A DNA stretch of 50,907 nt from the NCBI GenBank assembly GCA_017417055.1, contig JAFPZX010000056.1, positions 1 through 50,907 on the forward strand. The letters are read 5' to 3'. The notes under the pieces were generated by a model. The model saw nothing but the letters and a program-made list of their open reading frames with translations, was not told the DNA's origin and did no database searches. Source of the DNA: Anaerolineaceae bacterium (GTDB lineage Bacteria > Chloroflexota > Anaerolineae > Anaerolineales > Anaerolineaceae). The number at the start of each line of letters is the position of its first letter. Position 1 is the first letter of the stretch. A program made the translations under genes and the position numbers. This document shows, one piece after another, positions 33,494-41,380 of this stretch.

Positions 33494-33784
33494 ATGGGCG
33501 TATTGATCAAAGACGCGAATTTCAATATGAGAATCAACAAACAAAAGAAGTCGGAACTTGAAGCGCTTTATAGCAGGTTAGGGATGACATTACCGGAGGC
33601 GGTTAACATCTTCTTTGAAAAATCCCTTTTGGACGGGGGAATTCCCTTTGAAGTCAGGCTGCCTCGGTATAATCGTGAAACCGAAGAAGCCATGCAGGAA
33701 ACCCGCGACATTCTTTCCGGAAAAATTGAAACGAAATCCTACCATTCTGCCCGTGAACTTTTTGATGAACTGGATCAATCATAA
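33494..33784 (+). CDS. RelB/DinJ-family antitoxin, apparently orphan
   Basis: A 96-residue protein with the ribbon-helix-helix layout of RelB/DinJ antitoxins: NFNMRINKQKKSELEALYSRL, then GMTLPEAVNIFFEKSLLDGGIPFEV. The C-terminal part (ETEEAMQETRDILSGKIETK) matches the flexible toxin-binding tail. The ATG at 33494 has AAAGGATGG upstream. In this family a YafQ/RelE-type toxin gene usually follows within a few bases, but the next 220 bases contain only a MITE-like repeat and no open frame. The antitoxin is therefore a solitary survivor or acts in trans. Confidence 0.82.
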   Translation: MGVLIKDANFNMRINKQKKSELEALYSRLGMTLPEAVNIFFEKSLLDGGIPFEVRLPRYNRETEEAMQETRDILSGKIETKSYHSARELFDELDQS

Positions 33785-33854
33785 TATTGTTACTATGGAA
33801 CCGTTACCTTTTGTTTTTCTTTGGGCGTGAAGGCAAATGTTTGGGTATAATTAG

Positions 33855-33945
33855 AGGGACGCTGATTAATTCCCTTGAAAGCGGGAGGACAGTTCTGCGC
33901 TTCGCGCAAAACCGTCCCCGGCCCATCATTGATCAGTGCTTCTTT
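33855..33945 (-). repeat. MITE-like repeat, GGGGACGG core, copy 3 (reversed)
   Basis: AGGGACGCTGATTAAT (33855-33870) and CATTGATCAGTGCTTCTTT (33927-33945) are terminal inverted repeats. The core GGGAGGACAGTTCTGCGC / GCGCAAAACCGTCCCC is the reverse of the copy at 24940-25031. Confidence 0.75.
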
Positions 33946-34007
33946 AGCTTTAATCAGGAATCGGGGCATTTTGAGTGGTCCCGTTATTCATTGGAAAGGA
34001 GAGACCA

Positions 34008-34748
34008 ATGACGAAAAAACACATCAGAATCATACCCTTCCTTGCGCTGCTGCTGTGCCTGTGCGCGTGCGGTGGAAGAGATAAATATGAACCTTTCACA
34101 CCTCTTTCAAAAGAGACGATTTCACCGGAACGGGAAGCTGCACTGCAGGCTGCTTTGAACGGCGCGATGCCCACGGCGACAACGGCTCCAATTTCTTTTT
34201 ATTCGCAGCCGGAAGCTGTGGCGCCGACCTTTGACGAGATTGGTTTCTTTGCGGAAATTGAACCGACGGCAACGGAAGAGATCCCGTTTGTGATTGAGGA
34301 TACAGTTACGCCCACGCCTTTTATTCCGACAGATACACCGATGCCCACCGCTACGAAACCCTATGATCCGAACATCATGATGTACGGCACCAGCAACGGA
34401 CTGACGACTTACACCATGCAGCGGGGCGATTTTCTGATTTGCCTGGGACGCCGGTTTAATGTCAGCCTCAATCAGCTGATGGCGCAGAATGGAATTTCGA
34501 CCCCGGATGAACTGGGTGTCGGCGATACAGTTCTGCTGCCGCGGAATCCTTCGCCCTGGAGTTTGATGGATGGGTACGGGAATCAGAGACTGATCATGCA
34601 TCCGACGACGTATATCACGCAGGAAGGCGATACGCTGTTCAGCATTGCCTGTTCTTATGGTGATGTTCTTCCTGAAGATATTGCGGTGCAAAACCGGCTG
34701 GTTTTAGGGGAACCGCTGCCGGCTGGTTTGAATATTTTGATCCCATGA
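34008..34748 (+). CDS. LysM-domain lipoprotein
   Basis: A 246-residue lipoprotein whose signal ends LLLCLCAC, so Cys would be lipidated after cleavage. A Thr/Pro/Glu-rich stretch (about residues 80-120; TPTPFIPTDTPMPTATKP) leads to two LysM-like repeats: TYTMQRGDFLICLGRRFNVS with NQLMAQNGIS, and TYITQEGDTLFSIACSYGDV. LysM modules bind glycan chains such as peptidoglycan. GGAG lies before the ATG at 34008; the open frame begins 11 codons earlier. Its last four bases overlap the tgt start, so the two are translated together, an unexpected pairing of an envelope protein with a tRNA-modifying enzyme. Confidence 0.87.
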   Translation: MTKKHIRIIPFLALLLCLCACGGRDKYEPFTPLSKETISPEREAALQAALNGAMPTATTAPISFYSQPEAVAPTFDEIGFFAEIEPTATEEIPFVIEDTVTPTPFIPTDTPMPTATKPYDPNIMMYGTSNGLTTYTMQRGDFLICLGRRFNVSLNQLMAQNGISTPDELGVGDTVLLPRNPSPWSLMDGYGNQRLIMHPTTYITQEGDTLFSIACSYGDVLPEDIAVQNRLVLGEPLPAGLNILIP

Positions 34749-35845
34749 TCAACAATAACACCTGTCCCGGCCTGGAAACAGCCCACGGCAAACTGTTGTA
34801 TCCGGTTTATCTGCCGGATGCGACCTATGGCATGGTCCGGGCTGTTGACGCGTTGGATCTGGAAAGCGCGGGTGTGGAAGGTGTGGTGATGAATACCTTC
34901 CACCTGATGCAGAAACCGGGAAGTCTGGTGGTGCAGTCGCTTGGCGGTATGCATCGCATGAGCGGATGGGAGCATCCCATCATCACGGATTCCGGCGGGT
35001 TCCAGGCCTTTTCCCTGATCCGGGAAAATGAATCCTTCGGGAAGATGAACGAGGACGGTTTTATTTTTTACCCGGAAGGCAGCAAGCGAAAAGTGCAGTT
35101 CACTCCGGAAAAGACGGTTCAGCTGCAGCTCTCTTTCGGAACGGATGTGGTGATTTGCCTGGACCAGTGCACGCATGTGGATGACAGCAAAGACGAGCAG
35201 GAAAAATCCGTGATCCGTACGATCAATTGGGCAAAGCGCTGCCGGAAAGAATTTGACCGCATCGTGAAACAGAAAAAGTATAGCGGTATCGGCCCAAAGC
35301 TTTTCGCGGTGATCCAGGGCGGCGGTTCTTTTGAACTGCGGAAGCGCTGCGCGGAGGAGCTGCTGGAGATCGGTTTTGATGGTTTCGGTTTCGGCGGCTG
35401 GCCGCTGGACGCAGATGGAAACCTGCTGTATGACATTCTGGAATATACCCGCGGACTGATTCCCCGAGCGTTCCCGATCCATGCATTAGGAATCGGCCAT
35501 CCGGAGAATGTGGTCCGCTGTTTTGAGCTCGGCTATGAAATCTTTGACTGTGCCATGCCGACACGGGATGCCCGCCATGGCAGGTTGTATTCCTTTGATG
35601 CCGGGACAGCGGATTTCAGCGGAAAATGGCTGAAATACCTTTATATCAACGATGAAAAGCATATCCGTTCCGATCGTCCGGTGATGGCGGACTGCGACTG
35701 TCCGGTCTGCCGGCGTTATTCTATCGGCTACCTGCGGCATCTTTTCAAAATGGGCGACAGTCTGTTCCCGCGCCTGGCGACGATCCACAATGTTCGAGTT
35801 CTCACACGTCTTTGTGAGAATCTGCGGGAAAAGAAATATAATTAG
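34745..35845 (+). CDS. tgt: Queuine tRNA-ribosyltransferase
   Basis: A 366-residue tRNA-guanine transglycosylase that swaps guanine for preQ1 (or queuine) at the wobble position of tRNAs with GUN anticodons. Catalytic residues sit in TDSGGFQAFS (Asp82, general acid/base) and FDCAMPTRDARHG (Asp268, nucleophile). The zinc site is C317, C319, C322 and H348 in CDCPVC and TIHN. FGFGGWPLDADG replaces the usual GGLSVGE-like loop, so the base specificity pocket differs from E. coli Tgt. It starts at an ATG overlapping the preceding stop. rRNA methyltransferase genes follow. Confidence 0.9.
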   Translation: MINNNTCPGLETAHGKLLYPVYLPDATYGMVRAVDALDLESAGVEGVVMNTFHLMQKPGSLVVQSLGGMHRMSGWEHPIITDSGGFQAFSLIRENESFGKMNEDGFIFYPEGSKRKVQFTPEKTVQLQLSFGTDVVICLDQCTHVDDSKDEQEKSVIRTINWAKRCRKEFDRIVKQKKYSGIGPKLFAVIQGGGSFELRKRCAEELLEIGFDGFGFGGWPLDADGNLLYDILEYTRGLIPRAFPIHALGIGHPENVVRCFELGYEIFDCAMPTRDARHGRLYSFDAGTADFSGKWLKYLYINDEKHIRSDRPVMADCDCPVCRRYSIGYLRHLFKMGDSLFPRLATIHNVRVLTRLCENLREKKYN

Positions 35846-35873
35846 CAGCTGTTAGTTTGTAGTTGGTAGTACT
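35846..35873 (+). repeat. Post-stop word array after tgt
   Basis: GTTAGTTTGTAGTTGGTAGT begins four bases after the tgt stop codon, the same class as the arrays at 17026, 19945 and 26963. Confidence 0.5.
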
Positions 35874-35911
35874 AAAAAAAGGTTTATGCCTGATGATTTA
35901 CGGAGTACCCT

Positions 35912-36742
35912 ATGGCTGAAGAAATTGATCCGAAAAAATTAGCGGAAGAAATCGCGGAGACGAAAAAAGCGAAGCACATGGATTTCGGACTGATCCAGCA
36001 GGTGTTGAGCCGGGAACTGCGCAATTCCAAAAACCACAAGGAAATTGTCAAAAACGTCAAATCCAAGCTGTATCAGGTGTCCGGAGCCTACCGCAACGAT
36101 AACCTCGACTACAGTACCTTAAAAGAAAAACTGTCGGATGTTACGCCGGAAACACCGCTTGATGAATTGAAATCGGTTTGTAAGGAAATCATGCTCACCC
36201 ATGCTTCCACCCGGGAACGCAGCGGAATTCTGGATGAACTGTACGGGGAGATTTTCCGCGATATGCCGCAGCCGAAAACGATCTGCGACCTGGCCTGTGG
36301 GCTGAATCCTTTTTCCATTCCCTGGATGCCGCTGGAACCGGGGTTCCGTTATGAGGCGTTTGACCTGTTCAGCGACATGTCCGACCTCATCAACTGTTTT
36401 TTTGAAAAACGCGGGATCGACGGGACTGCTGCCCAGGCGAATCTGCTTTATGGCATGCCCGGCGGACCGTATGACCTGGCGCTGTTATTCAAAGTGATCC
36501 CCTGCCTGGAGCAGATCGACAAATTCGGCGGGCGGCATTTGCTCTCCCAGCTTTCCTATGCGTCCCGTTATGCGGCAGTCAGCTTTCCCGGCGCTTCCCT
36601 GAGCGGGAAGGAGAAGGGAATGCCGCGGAATTATGAAGTGCACTTTATGAACATTGTCGATCAGGAAGCCTGGGAGATCCGCAAGGTAAAATTCCCAACC
36701 GAGCTGGTGTTTATTTTGAAATCCAAAGTATTTTATGAGTAG
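35912..36742 (+). CDS. 16S rRNA m7G1405-methyltransferase homologue (Arm/Rmt family)
   Basis: A 276-residue protein with the key features of the aminoglycoside-resistance Arm/Rmt family, which methylates N7 of G1405 in 16S rRNA with S-adenosylmethionine. A helical N-terminal domain (about 1-90) is followed by LTHASTRERSGILDELYGEI (residues 95-114). The SAM motif CDLACGLNPFSIPW begins at 125, LALLFKVIPCLEQID follows, and the RNA-binding/catalytic loop SFPGASLSGKEKGM lies at 224-237. Known enzymes have SFPTxSLGGRxKGM there. Most family members belong to aminoglycoside producers or resistance plasmids; here the gene is chromosomal, with no producer cluster or mobile gene attached. It is tandem with a divergent paralogue. 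The resistance function is inferred. Confidence 0.82.
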   Translation: MAEEIDPKKLAEEIAETKKAKHMDFGLIQQVLSRELRNSKNHKEIVKNVKSKLYQVSGAYRNDNLDYSTLKEKLSDVTPETPLDELKSVCKEIMLTHASTRERSGILDELYGEIFRDMPQPKTICDLACGLNPFSIPWMPLEPGFRYEAFDLFSDMSDLINCFFEKRGIDGTAAQANLLYGMPGGPYDLALLFKVIPCLEQIDKFGGRHLLSQLSYASRYAAVSFPGASLSGKEKGMPRNYEVHFMNIVDQEAWEIRKVKFPTELVFILKSKVFYE

Positions 36743-36760
36743 GTTTCAATAAATATAAAT

Positions 36761-37582
36761 ATGAAATCACTTTCGGAAAATGATATTGAGCAAATGACGG
36801 AACGGGTGCTGCGCTCCCGGAAATACGTGTCCATGGATCTGCCGGCTGAGACCGTGAAGGACTTGATCCGGCAGGAGATCGCGGTTGGGAAGGCTCCGAA
36901 AGATGTTGAAAAATCCATGAGGGAGAAACTCCATCAAATCATCGCACCTTACCTGGGAGATCCCGATTACGAACTGGAGGAGGAACGGCTGGCACAGGCC
37001 GCCGCTGCCGGGGATGACGCGGTTCGTGAATGGTGTCTGCGGATGCTTTCGGTCCATACCTCTTCCCGGGAGCGCATTCCGCAAATGGAAAGCTTTTACC
37101 GGACGATTTTCGAACGTATCGGTGAGCCGGAAAGCATTCTGGATGTGGCCTGCGCCTTCAATCCGTTTTCTTTCCCCTGGATGGGACTTCCGAAAACCAC
37201 GGCTTACCATGCCTACGACCTGCATGCTCCCCGGGTTCACTTGATCAACAGTTTCTTTAAGGTTTACGGAATGGAACCGTTTGCTGAGACGGGAGATATC
37301 CTGATCAACCCTCCGGAGGTAAAGGCGGATACCGCTTTTTTCTTTAAGGAAGCTCATCGCTTTGAATCACGGAAAAAGGGCTGCAACCGGAATTTCTGGA
37401 TCAGCTTGCCCGTAAAGACGATCGTCGTCACACTGCCTGCGGAAAACCTGACCGGTCAGCATCAGATGCGGGACCGTCAGCGCAGCCTGGTCGAAAAGAA
37501 CATCGAAGGACTTGGTTGGAAACTGGAAGAAACTGAAATCGCCGGAGAAATGATATTCATCATTCACAAAGGGGGCAGGTGA
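36761..37582 (+). CDS. Divergent Arm/Rmt-family methyltransferase paralogue
   Basis: A 273-residue protein homologous to its upstream neighbour over the full length: SVHTSSRERIPQMESFYRTI at 97-116 and LDVACAFNPFSFPWM at 127-141. Critical positions have changed. The SAM motif reads DVACAFNP instead of DLACGLNP, and the SFPxxSLxGKxKGM loop is replaced by TLPAENLTGQHQMRDRQR. The fold and SAM site may persist, but the G1405 activity probably does not. It might act on another RNA site, assist its neighbour, or be decaying; the intact frame and tight spacing (18 bases before, 1 after) argue against decay. Confidence 0.75.
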   Translation: MKSLSENDIEQMTERVLRSRKYVSMDLPAETVKDLIRQEIAVGKAPKDVEKSMREKLHQIIAPYLGDPDYELEEERLAQAAAAGDDAVREWCLRMLSVHTSSRERIPQMESFYRTIFERIGEPESILDVACAFNPFSFPWMGLPKTTAYHAYDLHAPRVHLINSFFKVYGMEPFAETGDILINPPEVKADTAFFFKEAHRFESRKKGCNRNFWISLPVKTIVVTLPAENLTGQHQMRDRQRSLVEKNIEGLGWKLEETEIAGEMIFIIHKGGR

Positions 37583-37583
37583 T

Positions 37584-39080
37584 ATGGGTAAAAAAAGACA
37601 AAAAGCGAATATCATCAGCGAAACGCCGCGGCAGGACGCGTTTGACGCTGCCTGGGCGAAGTACCGGCCTCTGGTACCGCCGGAGGAGCTGCCTGCTTTG
37701 GAAGAGAGCCTGAAGGAGCCGCTGCTGCAGGCATTCCGGCTCAATCCGTTGAAAACAGATCCTTCCCGGCTGGATGGAATGTCTTCCCGGTATGGATGGG
37801 AGCTGGAACCGGTCATTTTCTGTCCGGAAGCGAGACGGGTGCGTTCGGCGCAGACGCTGCCTTCCATGACGAATGAGCACAGGATGGGATATTTTTATAT
37901 CCAGGACAGCGCTTCCATGATGCCGGGAATGCTTTATGATGCGGAACGGCTGAACAATTCCCCGCTGATCCTCGATCTGGCTGCCTCCCCGGGTGGGAAA
38001 ACCACCCATCTGATCGGACGGAGCATGGACCGCGGACTGGTTGTGGCGAATGATTCCGGCCCATCCCGGATCCCTGCCCTGAAGGCTGTTTTGAAAACCT
38101 GGGGCAGTGTCAATCATGCCGTCACACAGTTCCCCGGTGAAAGCTACGGCGACTGGTTCCCGAACACTTTTGACCTGATCCTGTTGGACGCACCCTGCAG
38201 CATGCAAAGCCTGGTTTCCCTGGATTCCCACCCGATGCGTCCAATCACCGAGCGGGAAGAGAAGGCCTTGGCACAGCGGCAGACTGCCCTGCTGGAATCG
38301 GCTCTCAAAGCGCTGCGTCCCGGCGGCCAGATCGTCTATTCCACCTGCACCCTTTCTCCGGACGAAGACGAGGCAGTAGTGGACAGCGTTTTGCGGACTT
38401 TCCGCGGCAAGGTGCGTGTTTGTGACGCGGCGGAGCGGCTGCCATGGCCGGCTCCGGGACTGACCTCTGCCTATGGGAATGAATATGATGCATCTTTGAA
38501 AGGTGCGGTCCGGCTTTGGCCGCATCGCTATGAAACCGCCGGTTTTTTTGCCTGCCTGTTGGAAAAAACAGATTTCTTTGCGGAAGAGTCCGCTGACAAA
38601 CGTGCGGAAGTGCCTTACCGTGCCTGGGAAAAGAGCAGTTTTTCTCCTGCAAAGCCGGCGGAAATCACAGAATTGAGTGCCTGGCTGGAGGATCAATTTG
38701 GACTGCGGCTCTCCGATATCTTTTCGGACTGCGGTTCTGTGATCCAAAAGCGCGGGACGGAATACTGGATGCTCCCGGAACGGTATCTGGAGACCTTCCA
38801 AAACCTTCCGAGTAAGTCCATTGGTATGCGTATAGCTATGCAGTCTTCCGGCGGATTGATCCCGGACAATGACTGGATCAGCCGCTTTTCTGTCCGCATC
38901 TCCGGGAACCGTCTGGTTGTTGAGAATGATGATATGAGCGGCTGGCTTCACGGGTCTGATATTCGTACTGAAACCACCGGGATGCCGAAAGGGACCATCG
39001 TGATAATCGAGGATCAAAACGGTATTTTTCTCGGCTGCGGCCGGGTGAGCGGAGACCGGATCCGCAATTTCAATAAATGA
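37584..39080 (+). CDS. RsmF-like 16S rRNA m5C methyltransferase (NOL1/NOP2/Sun family)
   Basis: A 498-residue SAM-dependent RNA cytosine-C5 methyltransferase. It has the N-terminal LLQAFRLNPLKT region, YIQDSASMMPG, SAM motif DLAASPGGKTTHL (131-143), motif IV LDAPCSMQSL with Cys205, and motif VI STCTLSPDEDE with catalytic Cys255. The C-terminal about 200 residues (YWMLPERYLETFQ, then GCGRVSGDRIRNFN) correspond to the PUA-like tail of RsmF (YebU). The likely target is C1407 of 16S rRNA, two bases from G1405, which the Arm/Rmt homologues upstream would modify. The physical linkage is therefore functionally suggestive. It starts 1 base after the preceding stop. Confidence 0.9.
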   Translation: MGKKRQKANIISETPRQDAFDAAWAKYRPLVPPEELPALEESLKEPLLQAFRLNPLKTDPSRLDGMSSRYGWELEPVIFCPEARRVRSAQTLPSMTNEHRMGYFYIQDSASMMPGMLYDAERLNNSPLILDLAASPGGKTTHLIGRSMDRGLVVANDSGPSRIPALKAVLKTWGSVNHAVTQFPGESYGDWFPNTFDLILLDAPCSMQSLVSLDSHPMRPITEREEKALAQRQTALLESALKALRPGGQIVYSTCTLSPDEDEAVVDSVLRTFRGKVRVCDAAERLPWPAPGLTSAYGNEYDASLKGAVRLWPHRYETAGFFACLLEKTDFFAEESADKRAEVPYRAWEKSSFSPAKPAEITELSAWLEDQFGLRLSDIFSDCGSVIQKRGTEYWMLPERYLETFQNLPSKSIGMRIAMQSSGGLIPDNDWISRFSVRISGNRLVVENDDMSGWLHGSDIRTETTGMPKGTIVIIEDQNGIFLGCGRVSGDRIRNFNK

Positions 39081-39087
39081 TTATTGC

Positions 39088-39175
39088 GGGGACTGTCCCT
39101 TCATGGGACTGTCCCCACTGCTGCAGTCTGTGTGAGATTGGGAACAATCCCATAAAGGGACTGTCCCCGGAATTC
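39088..39175 (+). repeat. GGGGACTGTCCC hairpins, copies 3 and 4
   Basis: GGGGACTGTCCC / TGGGACTGTCCCC around TTCA follows the rsmF-like gene, and a second, GGGAACAATCCC / GGGACTGTCCCC around ATAAA, lies at 39140-39171. A TATAAT near 39213-39220 may be the promoter of the next gene. Confidence 0.7.
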
Positions 39176-39254
39176 CGTGACATTGTGTTTTGAATAATGG
39201 TATAACGGATTATAATAAAGGAATATATTGGGAAAACTCATAAGGACGCTTGAT

Positions 39255-39749
39255 ATGAACTTTAAAAAGATTCTTTTCCTTCTCATTTGTTTGTCTGCTT
39301 TTATCATGCTGCTTTCCGGCTGCGGTAAAAAAAGCGAACCCGCTCAGCCGACGGAAGAAGTATTTTTACCGACCCGTTCTGTTGCTACAGTGCAGGCACC
39401 GACGAAAGCACCAACCTGCAATAATGTAATGGGATACATCAACGACGTCAATTATGTTGACGGGACGGTGGTTGCAGCGGGAACGAAATTTGTGAAGGAA
39501 TGGGAAGTGATCAATTACAGCGACTGCAATTGGGATGATAAATATCACCTTTTCTTCATTTCCGGCAATCAAATGGGGGCTCCGGATTTCATTGAGATTC
39601 CTCATATTCCGATGGGCGCTAAAGGGAAGATTTCTGTTGAGATGACTGCGCCGACGGAACCCGGAGAGTATCGTTCCGAGTGGAAACTTTTCGGCGCCGA
39701 CAACCGCTTTTTTGGCGAGTCGCTGACGCTAAATATCGTTGTTGAGTAA
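39255..39749 (+). CDS. Lipoprotein with NBR1-type Ig-like domain
   Basis: A 164-residue lipoprotein. The signal peptide ends IMLLSGCGKK with a lipobox Cys; a Pro/Thr linker follows (PTRSVATVQAPTKAPT). One Ig-like domain of the NBR1 (next to BRCA1) type fills the rest: VVAAGTKFVKEWEVINYSDC, then MGAKGKISVEMTAPTEPG and SEWKLF. In bacteria this domain is common in Chloroflexota surface proteins, and it probably mediates binding; the ligand is unknown. AAGGA lies 9-10 bases before the ATG at 39255. The gene is flanked by palindromic repeats on both sides and appears to stand alone. Confidence 0.85.
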   Translation: MNFKKILFLLICLSAFIMLLSGCGKKSEPAQPTEEVFLPTRSVATVQAPTKAPTCNNVMGYINDVNYVDGTVVAAGTKFVKEWEVINYSDCNWDDKYHLFFISGNQMGAPDFIEIPHIPMGAKGKISVEMTAPTEPGEYRSEWKLFGADNRFFGESLTLNIVVE

Positions 39750-39764
39750 ACGGATACGATGGTA

Positions 39765-39942
39765 ATGGGGACAGTCCCATGAAGGGACAGACCCCTATGT
39801 TCTGAGTCAATGAAGACAAGCCGTTGATGATCTTGACTGATGGATGAAAAAGTTTTATGGATGTGACTGGTGTTTGAAAGAGTCAATGCAACCTGTTCTG
39901 TTGACTCAAATTTGAGTCAACGAAAATAGGTCACTTTGACTC
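39765..39942 (+). repeat. GGGGACAGTCCC hairpin and GAGTCA repeats, copy 5
   Basis: GGGGACAGTCCC / GGGACAGACCCC lies at 39765-39795. GAGTCA/TGACTC units follow at 39880-39907 and 39914-39942, arranged head to head around TTGACTCAAATTTGAGTCAA. A word array (CCTGAAACCTGAAACCTAAA) then runs up to the tldD ribosome-binding site. Confidence 0.75.
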
Positions 39943-39993
39943 TGTCTGATCCCTGAAACCTGAAACCTAAAACCTGTTATAAGGAGGATATGG

Positions 39994-41379
39994 ATGCTGA
40001 ATGATATTTTATCTGCCCGGAAACGCGAATTCGCGTCCGGCAGTCATACAGAATTACGCGGACAGCTGAACCGCAGCCGCCGGGTGACGCTGCTCTCCGG
40101 CAGTGTGGTTGGCAATGCCCGCTCCGATATCTCCGGCGTATCCGCACGGGTTTATAAAAACGGAACCTACGGTTTTTCCTCCATGGCGGAATATTCATCG
40201 GAAGCAGCCGGAAAGGTACTGCATGCCGCCTCGGAAAATGCCGCGTTTATGGACCTGCATGCAGGTGCGGGAAAGCCGGCACTGCCAGCACTTCCGCGGA
40301 AAACGTATCATGTGCAAGACGGAATCAATGATCCGGCACAGAAGGTTTATATTGATTTTGCCAGGGCGCTGGATGCTTATGTCGCCGAACATTGCCCGAA
40401 CCTGATCAGCCGTGTGGTGGTTGCCACGGAAGATTCAATGGAAAAACTGCTGATTACTTCAGACGGAATGAATTCCCATACCATTCTGCCGCGTTCTTAC
40501 TCTTATGTCTTTATGACTGCGCAGACAGATGACGGACAGCCGGTTGAATTGTTCAAGGCATTCGGCGGGGAAGGAACCTTTGACCGGAACTTTACAGATC
40601 CCACTGTTTGGTATCCGCAAATCGATGCTCTTTATGAAAATGTCATGAAAAAGCGCGAGGGAGTTTATGCCGACGCCGGATTGAAAACGGTTATTTTAGG
40701 CGGAATGATGACCGGGATGCTTTCGCATGAAGCGGTCGGTCATACGGTTGAAGCGGACCTGGTGCTGGGCGGCAGTGTGGCCGGTCATTGTTTGAACAAA
40801 CAGGTTGCCAGCCCGATGGTCACCCTGACGGATTTCGCGAATACAGCTTTCGGGGAGCGCTGCCCGCTGCCGGTATTTGTGGACGATGAAGGCACCAGGG
40901 CACAGGATGTCACGCTCATTAAAGACGGGATTCTGGTGGGGTACATGAATAACCGGGAAAGCGCTCAACATTTCGGGATGGAACCCCGCGGCAATGCAAG
41001 AGCCTGGATGTTTTCCGACGAACCGCTGATCCGGATGCGCAACACTTCGGTGCATCCGGGAACCGACAAGCTGGAAGATATGATCGCTTCGATTGACGAT
41101 GGCTATTATCTGGTCGATTCCGGAAACGGGCAGGCCGATACCACCGGCGAATTTATGTTTGGTGTTACCATGGGCTATGAGATCAAAAACGGAAAGCTTG
41201 GCCGTGCGCTGTTGGATACGACTATCTCCGGTGTGGCTTTTGATATGCTCAAGACGGTTGATATGGTCGGTGATACCGTGGTGTGGTCCAGTTCCGGATT
41301 CTGCGGAAAAAAGCAGCCAATGCCGGTCGGAATGGGCGGTCCGGCGCTGCGCTGTAAAGTGATGATCGGAGGACGCTGA
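39994..41379 (+). CDS. tldD: TldD metalloprotease subunit
   Basis: A 461-residue TldD-family protein with the zinc motif HEAVGH (HExxxH, residues 245-250) in MTGMLSHEAVGHTVEADLVL. Further conserved segments are DDEGTRAQDVTLIKDGIL and GNARAWMFSDEPLIRMRNTS. The TldD/TldE heterodimer is a cytoplasmic protease that processes microcin-like and other unfolded peptides. AAGGAGG lies before the ATG at 39994. The stop is 1 base before tldE, so the two subunits are translated together. No peptide precursor or other processing gene is recognisable nearby. Confidence 0.93.
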   Translation: MLNDILSARKREFASGSHTELRGQLNRSRRVTLLSGSVVGNARSDISGVSARVYKNGTYGFSSMAEYSSEAAGKVLHAASENAAFMDLHAGAGKPALPALPRKTYHVQDGINDPAQKVYIDFARALDAYVAEHCPNLISRVVVATEDSMEKLLITSDGMNSHTILPRSYSYVFMTAQTDDGQPVELFKAFGGEGTFDRNFTDPTVWYPQIDALYENVMKKREGVYADAGLKTVILGGMMTGMLSHEAVGHTVEADLVLGGSVAGHCLNKQVASPMVTLTDFANTAFGERCPLPVFVDDEGTRAQDVTLIKDGILVGYMNNRESAQHFGMEPRGNARAWMFSDEPLIRMRNTSVHPGTDKLEDMIASIDDGYYLVDSGNGQADTTGEFMFGVTMGYEIKNGKLGRALLDTTISGVAFDMLKTVDMVGDTVVWSSSGFCGKKQPMPVGMGGPALRCKVMIGGR

Positions 41380-41380
41380 A

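Noticed and set aside
37560-39017. 485-codon minus-strand frame opposite the RsmF-like gene
   Set aside because: Shadow frame; histidine/arginine/glutamine-rich composition without motif.
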